NCBI GenBank assembly: GCA_945271295.1
Contig: CALYPG010000001.1
Coordinates: 186,001-250,000 of the forward strand
Source of the DNA: an uncultured Gilliamella sp.
Lineage (GTDB): Bacteria; Pseudomonadota; Gammaproteobacteria; Enterobacterales; Orbaceae
Length of the DNA stretch: 64,000 bases
Reading direction: 5' to 3'
The number at the start of each line of letters is the position of its first letter. Position 1 is the stretch's first letter. The position numbers and the translations under genes were made by a program. Shown here piece after piece: positions 51,258 through 64,000 of the stretch. The notes under the pieces were generated by a model. It was not told the origin of the DNA, did not search any database, and saw only the letters and a program-made list of their open reading frames with translations.

Positions 51258-51782
51258 ATGTTTAATTTAAGAAAATATTTAGTAGGTTTATTTTTGTTTT
51301 TTAGTGCATCTTGTTTTTCATTAGATCATGTTGTTACTTTTGTTTGTACTGGTAATACAGGGCGAAGTCCTATGGCCGAAGCGTTGGCAAAGGATTATGT
51401 TAACAAGCATGATTTAAATATTGTCGTTCAATCCAGAGGTGTGAATGTGGATCCGAACGAAACTGCCCCAGAGCAAGGTACTGTAACAATTTTAAAACAA
51501 CGAGGAATTGATATTTCAACGCATAAAGCAGCACAATTGACCAAAGAAGATATTACTAAATCAGACTATTTATTAACAATGACGCAGAAACATAAAGATA
51601 AAATATTAACTCAATATCCAGACGTGAAAGGTAAAGTATTTACATTAGCCGAGTTTGCAACAGGTGATAACGATGATCTTTCAGATCCCTATCAACAACC
51701 ACTTGAGGCTTATAAAAAAGTAGAAAGCCAACTAGATAAGTTTTTACCGCTAGCATTAGATAAAATTGCAAAACAAAAATAG
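51258..51782 (+). CDS. Low-molecular-weight phosphatase-family protein with signal peptide (predicted exported)
   Basis: 174 residues. The LMW-PTP/arsenate-reductase P-loop FVCTGNTGRSPMAEAL gives C30 and R36; the general-acid motif is LSDPYQQP (D143). Unlike the usual cytoplasmic enzymes, it begins with a basic, then strongly hydrophobic, segment (MFNLRKYLVGLFLFFSASCF), a Sec signal peptide likely cut near CFS/LDH; SASC is only a poor lipobox. Without the signal the protein is about 150 residues, the normal length. AAGGTAATGC precedes the ATG. Activity on tyrosine phosphate or sugar phosphates in the periplasm is inferred. Confidence 0.8.
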   Translation: MFNLRKYLVGLFLFFSASCFSLDHVVTFVCTGNTGRSPMAEALAKDYVNKHDLNIVVQSRGVNVDPNETAPEQGTVTILKQRGIDISTHKAAQLTKEDITKSDYLLTMTQKHKDKILTQYPDVKGKVFTLAEFATGDNDDLSDPYQQPLEAYKKVESQLDKFLPLALDKIAKQK

Positions 51783-51816
51783 TGTCAGTTAGCTGATAAT
51801 TTAGTACCAATTGATT

Positions 51817-51846
51817 AAACAAACCGTCATTAAGGGCGATTTGTTT
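51817..51846 (+). terminator. Possible terminator after the exported phosphatase
   Basis: AAACAAA / TTTGTTT stem, with two inner C-G pairs after one mismatch, followed by ATTTAGTTT. AT-rich and weak. Confidence 0.35.
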
Positions 51847-51954
51847 ATTTAGTTTGATGAAAAACGCATTGTTAAATTAATAAAATCAACAGGCTACTTA
51901 GCGTTATTTTAGTAAATGTACTGTGTTAAGTTAACATTACCTTGATACGCTGCA

Positions 51955-52494
51955 TTACAGCGCAGTGCCTTTTTTGGGTAGCACAAAATTGCGGGTATCG
52001 ACGCCTTCAATTTGTAGTAATTTAATTTTTTTATCAATACCACCGGCATAGCCAGTTAAGTTACCGTTAGCACCAATAACACGGTGGCAAGGAATAATGA
52101 TTGATATAGGATTATGCCCGACAGCACCACCGACCGCTTGGCTGGACATGTTGGGTTGGTTAGTCTGTAATGCAATTTGTTTAGCTATATCACCATAAGT
52201 TATGACTTCACCATAAGGAATGTTACATAAAATATCCCACACTTTTTGCCTAAATGGCGAGCCATTTGGTGCAAGTGGTAATTGGTTGATCGTTTGGTTT
52301 TTGCCTGCAAAGTAGTTATCTAACCACTTTTTGGTGAGATTAAAGACAGGTAAATTTGCTTTTTCTATTATGTCTGCCGTTACTATCGCACCAAAATACT
52401 TTTGCCCGTCAATCCATAACCCAACAAGTTGATTTTGCTGACTTGCTAAGGTTATTTTGCCCAATGGTGAACAATAACTGGCTGAATAAAACAT
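51955..52494 (-). CDS. ogt: Methylated-DNA--protein-cysteine methyltransferase (Ogt-type)
   Basis: 179 residues. The methyl-acceptor Cys lies in IIIPCHRVIGANG (C136), preceded by the helix-turn-helix/Asn-hinge region IPYGEVITYGDIA and AVGGAVGHNPI. It repairs O6-methylguanine by suicide transfer. The start YSASYCSPLGKI fits Ogt rather than the longer Ada. Single gene on the minus strand, convergent with the phosphatase. Confidence 0.92.
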   Translation of the reverse strand: MFYSASYCSPLGKITLASQQNQLVGLWIDGQKYFGAIVTADIIEKANLPVFNLTKKWLDNYFAGKNQTINQLPLAPNGSPFRQKVWDILCNIPYGEVITYGDIAKQIALQTNQPNMSSQAVGGAVGHNPISIIIPCHRVIGANGNLTGYAGGIDKKIKLLQIEGVDTRNFVLPKKGTAL

Positions 52495-52962
52495 AATCTT
52501 TCCTTAGTTTGTTATAATGGCTAAAGTAACGGTAGTAGATTGTATCGCTAATTTTTACATACAATTGATGTTATTACATTTTTTATTTTGTATAAAAATA
52601 CTCTATTATGATTTATAACGTGTGTTCTTATTTGTGATAAGTAAAACAATTAGAACTAATTAATTCATCAATGCAAATAATCAATCTAGTTAGTCTCTAA
52701 AGTAACGCCAACATTCACTTTTCGGCTTGGTTAAGCAATAAAATTACAGGTAAGTTAACCTAATTGATAATTTGGCTATATTGCTTGCACTATTTATGGC
52801 TAATTGTATAGTTCCTTGTAGTAGTTTAACTTGCATTGATTTTTATGAATAAGTAGCATGTTAGTGAGCATCCATTGTTAACGGGTAATTAATGTGATAA
52901 AAATAGCTCTTTTTTTATGATAAAAGGGTAATGACTCATACAAATGAGTCATTATGCGATTT
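52495..52962. other. 468-bp intergenic region
   Basis: No gene seen. It should hold the ogt promoter on the right of that gene. A hairpin at 52931-52952 terminates the minus-strand phosphatase transcript. Confidence 0.5.
52931..52952 (-). terminator. Hairpin at the end of the histidine-phosphatase/bgl transcript
   Basis: Perfect stem ATGACTCAT / ATGAGTCAT with a four-base loop just after the stop codon on the minus strand, followed on that strand by TACCCTTTTATC. Confidence 0.6.
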
Positions 52963-53727
52963 TTATTTAGCTAGATTTTTACCTTTCTCAACATAACTCA
53001 TATCACCAAAACTTTCGACAATAAACTTACCATCGTCTGTATAGCGGATTTTTGTTACACTAGCATTACCTAAAGGGCTGGTAATTGGTTTATCTAACAT
53101 TTCTTGTACCATAGCCATAATTGCCATACCATGTGATACTACAAGAACATTGCCACCACCTTGAGCTTTGGCTGATTCAGCTATAGTTTTTAAAGAATTT
53201 TGCATACGTGTTTTTACCGTTTGGTAATCTTCGGCTTCGCCTGATTTTTCTACTGCGGCAATGGCATCCATCATTTTATCTAATGTTGCATTACCTTTGC
53301 CTAAATCAGCCATCAACTCTTTGGATGATGGGTAACCTAGATACTGAGCGGCTGGATCCCACATATTAGGATCAAGATCGCCTTCAAATAATCCAAAGCA
53401 GGTTTCACGTAATCCTTCCATTTCATTAATACTCATAGTGTCCCCTTTTGATTCCAGAACGATACGAGCAGTTTGTCTGGCGCGACCTGAATCACTGGAA
53501 TAGACAGCAATAAAGTTAACATCTCTTAAACCTCGTCCTAGTTGCTGTGCAACTTCAATTCCTGGCTTGGTTAATGGTGTATCAGACCAACCTTGTGCTC
53601 GGTGAGTGGTATTGAACATGGTTTTACCATGCCGGGTTACATATAGGTAAACATCAGCAGCGATTGCTTGAGATATACCATAAATTAAAATAAATACTAG
53701 ACTAGTTAATTTAATAAAATGTTTCAT
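52963..53727 (-). CDS. Exported histidine phosphatase (phosphoglycerate-mutase-like)
   Basis: 254 residues from the ATG at 53727, which has AAGGA at good spacing; an earlier in-frame start has no such site and would bury the signal peptide. Sec signal MKHFIKLTSLVFILIYGISQ, cleavage after AIA (residue 23). The RHG motif (VTRHGKTMFNT, H33) and the second catalytic His (VLVVSHGMAIMAM) are both present, so it should be active. About 40% similar by eye to the next gene. The substrate is unknown; a periplasmic phosphatase. Possibly the last gene of the bgl operon. Confidence 0.8.
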   Translation of the reverse strand: MKHFIKLTSLVFILIYGISQAIAADVYLYVTRHGKTMFNTTHRAQGWSDTPLTKPGIEVAQQLGRGLRDVNFIAVYSSDSGRARQTARIVLESKGDTMSINEMEGLRETCFGLFEGDLDPNMWDPAAQYLGYPSSKELMADLGKGNATLDKMMDAIAAVEKSGEAEDYQTVKTRMQNSLKTIAESAKAQGGGNVLVVSHGMAIMAMVQEMLDKPITSPLGNASVTKIRYTDDGKFIVESFGDMSYVEKGKNLAK

Positions 53728-53827
53728 TTCTTCATCCTTTGGTTGTAACAAATTAAAGCGATAATCAATATTTAGTTATTTAGGTTTTACCTGTAAATTC
53801 AGTAACAATCCTATCAAAAGCCAGAGC

Positions 53828-54634
53828 TTAATTTAAAGATGCAATTTTTTTTAGAGCTAGTTCTCCACGACTAACGTATGCTTTACTGCCAATCTCATCG
53901 ATATGATATTGGCCATTTTTATAAGTGATTTTTACTATTGTGGCATTACCTAATGGTTTATTTTTATTAATATCATCAGTTAAATCATCAATCATAATTT
54001 GCATCGACATCCCAGAAGAGATCACTAATACTGTTTTATCACCATGTTTAAGTGATTTTTGTACAATTGTATTGAGTGCATCACGGGTTCTTGATTTTAC
54101 TTGTTGATAATTTTCAGCCATTTTTTTACTGTCAGCTTTGGCAATAGCATTGGTGAGATCTTTTACAGGGATTTTCCCTTGTTTATATGCATCAAAAAAG
54201 GTTGCCTTAGATGTGTATCCAAGGTATTTGATACTTGCGGTTACCATGTTGCTATTGGTTTGACCTTCAAATCCACCATAAAAGACTTCACGCAAACCGG
54301 TTAGTTCATTAAGTGAATAATTTTTAGTTTCCATTTGCGTGGTGATAACTTGCATAGTTTGCCTTTGACGTCCAGCATCACTGGTATAATATGCATCAAA
54401 ATGAATATCTTTTAAGCCTTCACCTAAATATTTAGCTACTTTTATACCTTGTTCAGTTAACGGGGAATCTGCCCAACCTTGCACTAAATCGAAGGTGTTA
54501 AACAGTGTTTTACCGTGGCGAGCAAAATAGATAGTTAATGTGTCATTATCTGTTGTTTCTGACTGTGAAGCACAACCAGTTAATGCTGTAAATAGGATAA
54601 GTGATCCTATAGTTAATAACTTTTTTAGCTTCAT
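53828..54634 (-). CDS. Histidine-phosphatase-family lipoprotein with a substituted catalytic His
   Basis: 268 residues. Lipoprotein signal with lipobox LTGC (Cys 21). RHG motif FARHGKTLFNT (H40) is kept, as is the GWADSPLTEQG segment, but the second catalytic His region reads VLVISSGMSMQIM with Ser 207 where the paralogue has His. This should reduce or abolish phosphatase activity. It starts 18 bases after bglA, so it is very likely co-transcribed with the beta-glucoside genes. A membrane-tethered sugar-phosphate-binding or regulatory role is speculative. Confidence 0.82.
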   Translation of the reverse strand: MKLKKLLTIGSLILFTALTGCASQSETTDNDTLTIYFARHGKTLFNTFDLVQGWADSPLTEQGIKVAKYLGEGLKDIHFDAYYTSDAGRQRQTMQVITTQMETKNYSLNELTGLREVFYGGFEGQTNSNMVTASIKYLGYTSKATFFDAYKQGKIPVKDLTNAIAKADSKKMAENYQQVKSRTRDALNTIVQKSLKHGDKTVLVISSGMSMQIMIDDLTDDINKNKPLGNATIVKITYKNGQYHIDEIGSKAYVSRGELALKKIASLN

Positions 54635-54652
54635 TAAGCTGTTTCCTTTAAG

Positions 54653-58011
<3,359 letters not shown>

Positions 58012-58017
<6 letters not shown>

Positions 58018-58045
58018 GCCTGTCTATTATTAACAGTAACAATCC
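58012..58045 (-). promoter_or_regulatory. Ribonucleic antiterminator (RAT) for BglG
   Basis: The minus strand reads GGATTGTTACTG, then 12 bases, then AGGCAAGACC, closely matching the E. coli bgl RAT (GGATTGTTACTG...GGCAAAACC). Its 3' end overlaps the terminator stem, so folding of the RAT with BglG excludes the terminator. Confidence 0.9.
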
Positions 58046-58120
58046 AAATTTGCCGTTAGCTTATCACTAAATAAATTAAACAAGTAAGTGAAAATAGCAT
58101 AAAAACATTAATTTTGTGAT

Positions 58121-58999
<879 letters not shown>

Positions 59000-59120
59000 C
59001 TAAATTGAAGTATCGGTATTATGAATTGGCTATTAAAAATAGAAAGAGGGAAAGTAAAAAAGTGTGATGGATATCCCGTTTTTAGTAAAATTATATTGCT
59101 ATTAATTGAAAAAAAGTAAC

Positions 59121-59151
59121 AAAAAAACCCGATATTAAGGCCAATATCGGG
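59121..59151 (-). terminator. Intrinsic terminator after htpG
   Basis: CCCGATATT / AATATCGGG stem with a six-base loop; on the minus strand it is followed by seven T. Confidence 0.9.
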
Positions 59152-59167
59152 TGGGTAAAATAATAAA

Positions 59168-61042
59168 TTATTCTGCTAATAATTTATTCATAGTTTGTAT
59201 AAATTTGCTTGGATCATTTAATGAGCCTTTTTCAGCAAGTAGTGCTTGATCGAGTAACAATTCAACCCAATCACTAAATGCGCTGTCGTCTTGCGTATCA
59301 GCAATACGTTTAACCAATTTATGATCTGGATTAATCTCAAAAGTATATTTGATTTCAGGTGCTTTTTGTCCAGCAGCAGCAAATAGTTTAGCCATTTGTG
59401 TCGACATTTCATCCGCTGCTGTAGTCACAATCGCTGGTGTATCAGTTAAGCGATGAGTTAATTTCACATCTTTGACTTTATCACCTAGAACCGTTTTCAC
59501 TCTCTCAATAAATGGTTCAAGTTCTTTTTCTGTTTGTTTTTGTTCTTCGTTATTTTGATCTGCAAGTTTTTCAATGGATTCGTCAGATTTACTGATTGAT
59601 TGGAACTGTTTACCAGCAAATTCAGTTAAGTTGCTCATCATCCATTCATCAATACGATCAGATAACAATAATACTTCAATACCTTTTTTACGGAATAGCT
59701 CAAGATGTGGACTATTTTTAGCTGCACCATAACTATCAGCAGTGATGTAATAGATCTTTTCCTGACCTTCTTGCATTCGACTAATATAATCGTCTAATGA
59801 AATAGTTTGTGCATCACTATCATTTTGTGTAGAACTAAAACGTAATAATTTAGCAATTGCTTCACGATTTGTGAAATCTTCGCCAGTTCCTTCTTTCAAT
59901 ACTAAGCCAAACTCAGTCCAGAACTGTTGATATTGTTCTTGATCATCTTTAGCCAGTTTTTCTAACATTTGTAATACACGTTTAGTACAAGCATTACGTA
60001 AGTTTTGGGTCACTTTATTATCTTGCAAGATTTCGCGCGAAACATTTAATGGTAGATCGTTTGAATCAATTAAGCCTTTTACAAATCGTAAATAATTAGG
60101 CATAAATTGCTCAGCATCATCCATAATAAATACACGTTGTACATATAGTTTTAATCCATGTTTATTATCACGGTTCCACATATCCCAAGGGGCTTTTGAG
60201 GGAATATAAAGTAAGCTAGTATATTCTTGTTTGCCTTCAACACGGTTGTGGCTCCAACTTAGTGGATCAGCAAAATCATGAGAGATATGTTTATAGAACT
60301 CTTTATATTCATCATCACTGATTTCAGCCTTGCTACGTGTCCAAAGTGCTTGAGCTTTATTGACTTTTTCCCATTTTACTTCATTACTTTCTTCATCAGT
60401 GGTTTGTACTTCAACCGGTAATGAAATATGATCAGAGTATTTACTGATGATAGAACGTAAGCGCCAATCATCTAAAAATTCTTTTTCTTCTTCTTTTAAA
60501 TGTAATATTATTTCGGTTCCGCGAGTTTCTTTGGTGTCGTCAGAAATAGTATATTCCCCTTCACCTGCTGATTCCCACTTAACTGCTTCATCAGCTTTAG
60601 CCGTTGCAGCTCGAGTTCGGACCGTCACTTTATCAGCAACAATAAAGGCAGAGTAGAACCCAACCCCAAATTGGCCGATTAATTGGCTATCTTTAGCTTG
60701 ATCACTACCGATAGATTCTAAAAACGCTTTAGTGCCTGATTTAGCTATGGTACCTAAATTTTCAATTACTTCATCTCGCGTCATACCAATTCCGTTATCC
60801 GAAATGGTTAAAGTCCCCGCTTCTTTATTAGCCGAAATTCTTACGCCCAATTCACCATCACCAGCATAAAGATCTGGATTTTCCAATGCTCGAAATCGGA
60901 GTTTGTCTGCTGCATCAGAAGCATTTGAAATTAGTTCTCTTAAAAAGATCTCTTTATTGGAATATAAAGAGTGAATCATTAAATGAAGGATTTGTTTAAC
61001 TTCGGATTGGAATCCTCGAGTTTCAGTACCTTGTTTACTCAT
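59168..61042 (-). CDS. htpG: Chaperone HtpG (bacterial Hsp90)
   Basis: 624 residues, the E. coli length. GHKL ATPase motifs: [24 protein letters not shown] and [11 protein letters not shown]. Middle domain with [12 protein letters not shown] (catalytic Arg region) and C-terminal dimerisation domain. It acts in the cytosol in protein remodelling. No clear sigma32 promoter was recognised upstream. Confidence 0.97.
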   Translation of the reverse strand: MSKQGTETRGFQSEVKQILHLMIHSLYSNKEIFLRELISNASDAADKLRFRALENPDLYAGDGELGVRISANKEAGTLTISDNGIGMTRDEVIENLGTIAKSGTKAFLESIGSDQAKDSQLIGQFGVGFYSAFIVADKVTVRTRAATAKADEAVKWESAGEGEYTISDDTKETRGTEIILHLKEEEKEFLDDWRLRSIISKYSDHISLPVEVQTTDEESNEVKWEKVNKAQALWTRSKAEISDDEYKEFYKHISHDFADPLSWSHNRVEGKQEYTSLLYIPSKAPWDMWNRDNKHGLKLYVQRVFIMDDAEQFMPNYLRFVKGLIDSNDLPLNVSREILQDNKVTQNLRNACTKRVLQMLEKLAKDDQEQYQQFWTEFGLVLKEGTGEDFTNREAIAKLLRFSSTQNDSDAQTISLDDYISRMQEGQEKIYYITADSYGAAKNSPHLELFRKKGIEVLLLSDRIDEWMMSNLTEFAGKQFQSISKSDESIEKLADQNNEEQKQTEKELEPFIERVKTVLGDKVKDVKLTHRLTDTPAIVTTAADEMSTQMAKLFAAAGQKAPEIKYTFEINPDHKLVKRIADTQDDSAFSDWVELLLDQALLAEKGSLNDPSKFIQTMNKLLAE

Positions 61043-61373
61043 TGACTAATACCTCAAATATAATTAGCAAACTCAATTAACAAAAAGCAAAGAATCAAAT
61101 GTTCATTTTTACCGAATAATAAATGTCGGTATTGCGTTTTTAGTTAATTGAAATTTTATAGCTTAATGGTTTGATTAATGGTTGTGTTGATATATGGGAA
61201 TTAAAAAAATAATTTCAAGAGAAACAATCAATTTTATCGGTTAATCATTACCAAAAGAACAATACTTAAACAAAAAATTTGATTAAAAGAGTTAGTCTCT
61301 ATCAATAATTTAATAAAAAAGCCTTGATATTATCAAGGCTAATTAACAAAAATAGGTAAAATAAAATATATGA
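61043..61373. other. 331-bp intergenic region between htpG and the NSS transporter
   Basis: It holds the htpG promoter region (not resolved) with a short dyad ACCGA...TCGGT at 61111-61130, and the transporter's terminator at its right end. Confidence 0.4.
61315..61339 (-). terminator. Intrinsic terminator after the NSS transporter
   Basis: GCCTTGATA / TATCAAGGC stem around one base (in practice a four- to five-base loop), followed on the minus strand by TTTTTT. Confidence 0.88.
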
Positions 61374-62744
61374 CTAGCTTTCAGGCATAAAACCATAAAC
61401 AAGAATTAATATAACCGCAATAGGGATAATAAAACGAGTTAAGAAAGTCCATACGGTAAACCAAGTTGGACTTAAATTAAGCTCTTGTTTAATAAGTGTT
61501 TGTTTCATCATCCAACCACCAAATAAGATGGTGCCAAGACCAGTAACAGGTAGCATTATTTTACTGGTTAGATAATCTAATAAATCAAAAATGTTTTTAT
61601 TGAATAGTTTGACATCAGCCCATTCATTAAACGCTAACAAACAAGCAATACCTAATGCCCAAATAATAACACTACTTACTATTGTTGCTGCTTTACGTCC
61701 TAGCGGTGTTTTTTCTTCCAATAGCTCGACAGTTGGTTCAAGTAATGAGATAGAAGAGGTTAGGGCTGCAAATGTTAAAAAGATAAAAAATAGTACGCCC
61801 AAAATGGTACCACCAGCCATATTACCAAAGGCAATTGGTAAGGTTACAAAAATAAGTCCAGGACCAGAACCTGGTTGTAAACCATTAGCAAATACGAGAG
61901 GGAAAATAGCCAAACCAGATAACATAGCGACTAAGACATCTAAAATTACCACAGTACGAGCGGTAGAGAGTAAGTTAACATCTTTGCCAAGATAAGAACC
62001 ATAAGCCATCATGATACCCATGCCTAGTGATAAACTAAAGAAAGCATGGCCTAACGCTGCAAGTACGGCTGTTCCATTGATTGCAGACCAGTTAGGAGTG
62101 AATAAAAATTTAAATGATTCACCAAATGCAGGGCCACTTACATAAGCAGCATAGGCAACTAAAATTAATAATAAAATCCCTAAACCAGGCATCATGACTT
62201 TACAAGCACGTTCCAGACCAGCACCAACACCCATCGCCACAATAAATGCTGTTGCAGCCATAAATACGGTATGCCATGTTAATAGGTGGTTCACATTACC
62301 AAGGAAATCAGTAAAAATTTGTCCAGTTATTTCGCCATTAGCATTAAGGAAAACGCCTTTCCCTGCCAAGAAAATGTAATCTGTGGCCCAACCACCAATT
62401 ACACTATAGAATGATAGAATTAAAAACGAACCAAGTACGCCGATAATACCAACCCAGCGCCAAGATCGAGAACGACCTTCTGAGGCAGCCACATCTTCCA
62501 TGGTATGAATTGGATTTTTTTGACCACGTCGACCAATTAACCATTCCATCACTAGAATTGGTAAGCCAATAACAAACATAAAAATCAAATAAGTGAGAAC
62601 AAATGCAGAGCCGCCCATTTCACCTGCCATATAGGGGAATTTCCAGATGTTACCCAACCCCACAGCAGAACCTGCCGCCGCAAGCATAAATCCCATGCGT
62701 GAGCTCCATTGTGAATGACTTTTTTTCATCGTACTTGTCGTCAT
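61374..62744 (-). CDS. Sodium-dependent transporter, NSS (SNF) family
   Basis: 456 residues with about 11-12 helices in the LeuT fold. AAGSAVGLGNIWKFPYMAGE in helix 1 is the sodium- and substrate-binding motif. Bacterial members such as TnaT, MhsT and LeuT import amino acids with Na+. A charged tail follows helix 11. Substrate not readable. Single-gene unit. Confidence 0.88.
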   Translation of the reverse strand: MTTSTMKKSHSQWSSRMGFMLAAAGSAVGLGNIWKFPYMAGEMGGSAFVLTYLIFMFVIGLPILVMEWLIGRRGQKNPIHTMEDVAASEGRSRSWRWVGIIGVLGSFLILSFYSVIGGWATDYIFLAGKGVFLNANGEITGQIFTDFLGNVNHLLTWHTVFMAATAFIVAMGVGAGLERACKVMMPGLGILLLILVAYAAYVSGPAFGESFKFLFTPNWSAINGTAVLAALGHAFFSLSLGMGIMMAYGSYLGKDVNLLSTARTVVILDVLVAMLSGLAIFPLVFANGLQPGSGPGLIFVTLPIAFGNMAGGTILGVLFFIFLTFAALTSSISLLEPTVELLEEKTPLGRKAATIVSSVIIWALGIACLLAFNEWADVKLFNKNIFDLLDYLTSKIMLPVTGLGTILFGGWMMKQTLIKQELNLSPTWFTVWTFLTRFIIPIAVILILVYGFMPES

Positions 62745-63044
62745 GAATATTATCCCTTGAATCTTAATTGGTTAATTCTAGTTTAAATGTGTTTATTTAT
62801 AAAACGAGATCTTTAATCATGCCATGAAATTATGCTAGAAACAAGCAATGTTTTTTGATATTGAATAACAATTAAATTGTTTTTTGCTATTAAGATAACA
62901 TAATCAAATAAGTCAAAAATTTTATTAAGCATAACAGCTATCTGTTTTCATGAATAATAATTAGGACATTGATTGATAATAGTGATTGCATAGATTATAT
63001 TTAAACAATTAGGTTAAAATCACTAGAGTAAATAAAGAGAATTT
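62745..63044. other. 300-bp divergent promoter region
   Basis: Lies between the divergent NSS transporter and ubiG genes. AT-rich; no operator or structure recognised. AAGAGAATTT before the ubiG ATG is its ribosome-binding site. Confidence 0.4.
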
Positions 63045-63770
63045 ATGTCAAAAAATATTGACGTTAATGAAATAAACAAATTTTCACAACTTGCAAGCCA
63101 ATGGTGGGATCCTAATGGTCAATGTAAACCATTACATATTATTAATCCCTTACGGGTTGATTATATTCAACAGCAATGTGGTTCATTACAGCATAAAGAA
63201 ATATTAGATGTTGGTTGTGGTGGCGGTATATTATCCGAAAGTTTGGCTAAATTAGGTGCAAATGTTACCGGCATCGATCTTGCAGACCAATCATTAGCCG
63301 TTGCTAAACTTCATGCTGAGCAAAACAGCTTAACGATAACCTACAAAAAACAGACCGTTGAAGATCTTGCTAATCAAACTCCAGCACAATATGATGTAAT
63401 AACCTGTATGGAATTATTAGAACATGTCCCAGATCCAGCCTCAATTATTAGTGCCTGTGTAAAACTACTTAAACCAAATGGAAAACTGTTTTTGTCTACT
63501 ATAAATCGTAATCACAAAGCAAGGTTACTCCTGATTCTCGGTGCCGAATATATAGCAAAACTAGTACCTAAAGGCACACACGATTTTAATCGCTTTATTC
63601 GTCCTTCAGAATTAATGACGTGGGTTGAGCGGTCAGGATTAGAAGTAAAGGATGTGATTGGTATGGAATATCATTTACTTAGAAATAAGTTTAAGTTAAG
63701 TACTAATATAGATGTAAATTATATTTTGTTAGCACAAAAACACGAATTCAATTGTAAAAACGTGATCTAA
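63045..63770 (+). CDS. ubiG: Ubiquinone biosynthesis O-methyltransferase UbiG
   Basis: 241 residues. SAM-binding motif ILDVGCGGGILSESLAKLG, then VTGIDLADQ and ITCMELLEHVPDP; the opening EINKFSQLASQWWDP and FNRFIRPSEL are UbiG-specific. It carries out both O-methylations in ubiquinone synthesis. Monocistronic here. Confidence 0.95.
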   Translation: MSKNIDVNEINKFSQLASQWWDPNGQCKPLHIINPLRVDYIQQQCGSLQHKEILDVGCGGGILSESLAKLGANVTGIDLADQSLAVAKLHAEQNSLTITYKKQTVEDLANQTPAQYDVITCMELLEHVPDPASIISACVKLLKPNGKLFLSTINRNHKARLLLILGAEYIAKLVPKGTHDFNRFIRPSELMTWVERSGLEVKDVIGMEYHLLRNKFKLSTNIDVNYILLAQKHEFNCKNVI

Positions 63771-63790
63771 TTCTCATTTTAGATAAATTT

Positions 63791-63820
63791 TTGAATATTA
63801 TTTTTAGATTTCTCTATAAT
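63791..63820 (+). promoter_or_regulatory. Sigma70 promoter with GC-rich discriminator at the right edge
   Basis: TTGAAT (63791-63796), 18-base spacer, TATAAT (63815-63820), followed by CCCCGCG. A GC-rich discriminator is typical of stringently controlled translation genes, so a ribosomal or translation gene may lie beyond the edge. Confidence 0.65.
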
Positions 63821-63901
63821 CCCCGCGTTACCGATAACATGGAGCAATAATTTTAGTTTAAAAGTAAATCCAATATAACCAAAATGGTGAAGTAAGGATT
63901 A

Positions 63902-64000
63902 ATGCTTTTGGCTATTTATGAACTTGTTTCAATACCTCTATTATCTCTTGTTACCGGAAACATTTATTGTTTTATTAAGAGGAATTATTTATGCCGTTAA
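63902..64000 (+). CDS. Possible 32-residue hydrophobic small protein or leader peptide
   Basis: TAAGGATTA precedes the ATG at 63902, a proper ribosome-binding site. The frame reads MLLAIYELVSIPLLSLVTGN and 12 more residues and ends with TAA exactly at base 64000. A second start, ATGCCGTTAA at 63991 with AGAGG upstream, opens another frame that leaves the window and may be the true downstream gene; the two would overlap by ten bases, as a translated leader would. Only three residues (MPL) of the second frame are visible, so it cannot be named. Confidence 0.35.
   Translation: MLLAIYELVSIPLLSLVTGNIYCFIKRNYLCR

Noticed and set aside
59128-59151. Second RAT upstream of bglG
   Set aside because: The hairpin here is the htpG terminator on the same strand from the neighbouring gene and has no GGATTGTTACTG-like partner.

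Overview
The window is AT-rich chromosomal DNA from a gammaproteobacterium. Most housekeeping proteins (NusA, IF-2, RbfA, TruB, Usg-TruA, DnaB, PyrG-Eno, HtpG, UbiG) read like Enterobacterales/Pasteurellales versions. An IgaA-type envelope protein, Usg next to TruA, LysO and YgfZ, together with the low GC, suggest Orbaceae (bee-gut Gilliamella/Frischella/Orbus relatives). This is inferred from remembered family features, not from a search.

Layout. 1-4.6 kb: translation operon nusA(partial)-infB-rbfA-truB. 4.7-10.4 kb: a LacI-type regulator, then an accessory island with a large coiled-coil/membrane protein resembling a type VI secretion effector, followed by two nearly identical tandem copies of a membrane protein that look like duplicated immunity genes. 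10.5-14.6 kb: a short endonuclease V relative, usg-truA, dnaB. 14.7-18.4 kb: a SitABCD/YfeABCD Mn/Fe importer on the minus strand with a Fur-like box upstream. 19-23.6 kb: an AmpD-YqcC fusion divergent from a type IV pilin/ATPase/platform/prepilin-peptidase set. 23.8-36.6 kb: M20 amidohydrolase, YgfZ, IlvIH, IgaA-like protein, PyrG, Eno, VirK/YbjX and LysO.

37.9-49.4 kb is a complete type I-F CRISPR-Cas locus: cas1, cas2-3, csy1-4 and an array of 38 recognisable repeats with strict 60-bp periodicity. Its unusual points are: (i) a small unrecognised gene with its own sigma70-type promoter and a strong intrinsic terminator sits between cas2-3 and csy1, so the interference genes lie behind a terminator; (ii) an isolated repeat-like hairpin with compensatory stem changes lies downstream of cas2-3; (iii) the leader carries a perfect boxA antitermination motif, a perfect IHF consensus and a 14-bp inverted repeat; (iv) spacer 2 contains an intrinsic-terminator-like hairpin with a U tract; (v) spacers 7 and 26 differ only at synonymous positions of one encoded peptide; (vi) the leader-distal repeats look like fossils of the canonical I-F repeat.

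49.5-54.6 kb: an MFS exporter with a near-perfect Fur box upstream, a low-molecular-weight phosphatase with a signal peptide, Ogt, and two exported histidine-phosphatase-family proteins. 54.6-59 kb: a bglG-bglF-bglA operon with a clear RAT/terminator antitermination switch; the two histidine-phosphatase genes follow bglA on the same strand and may belong to the operon. 59-64 kb: htpG, an NSS-family sodium symporter, ubiG, and at the right edge a promoter followed by a possible small gene.
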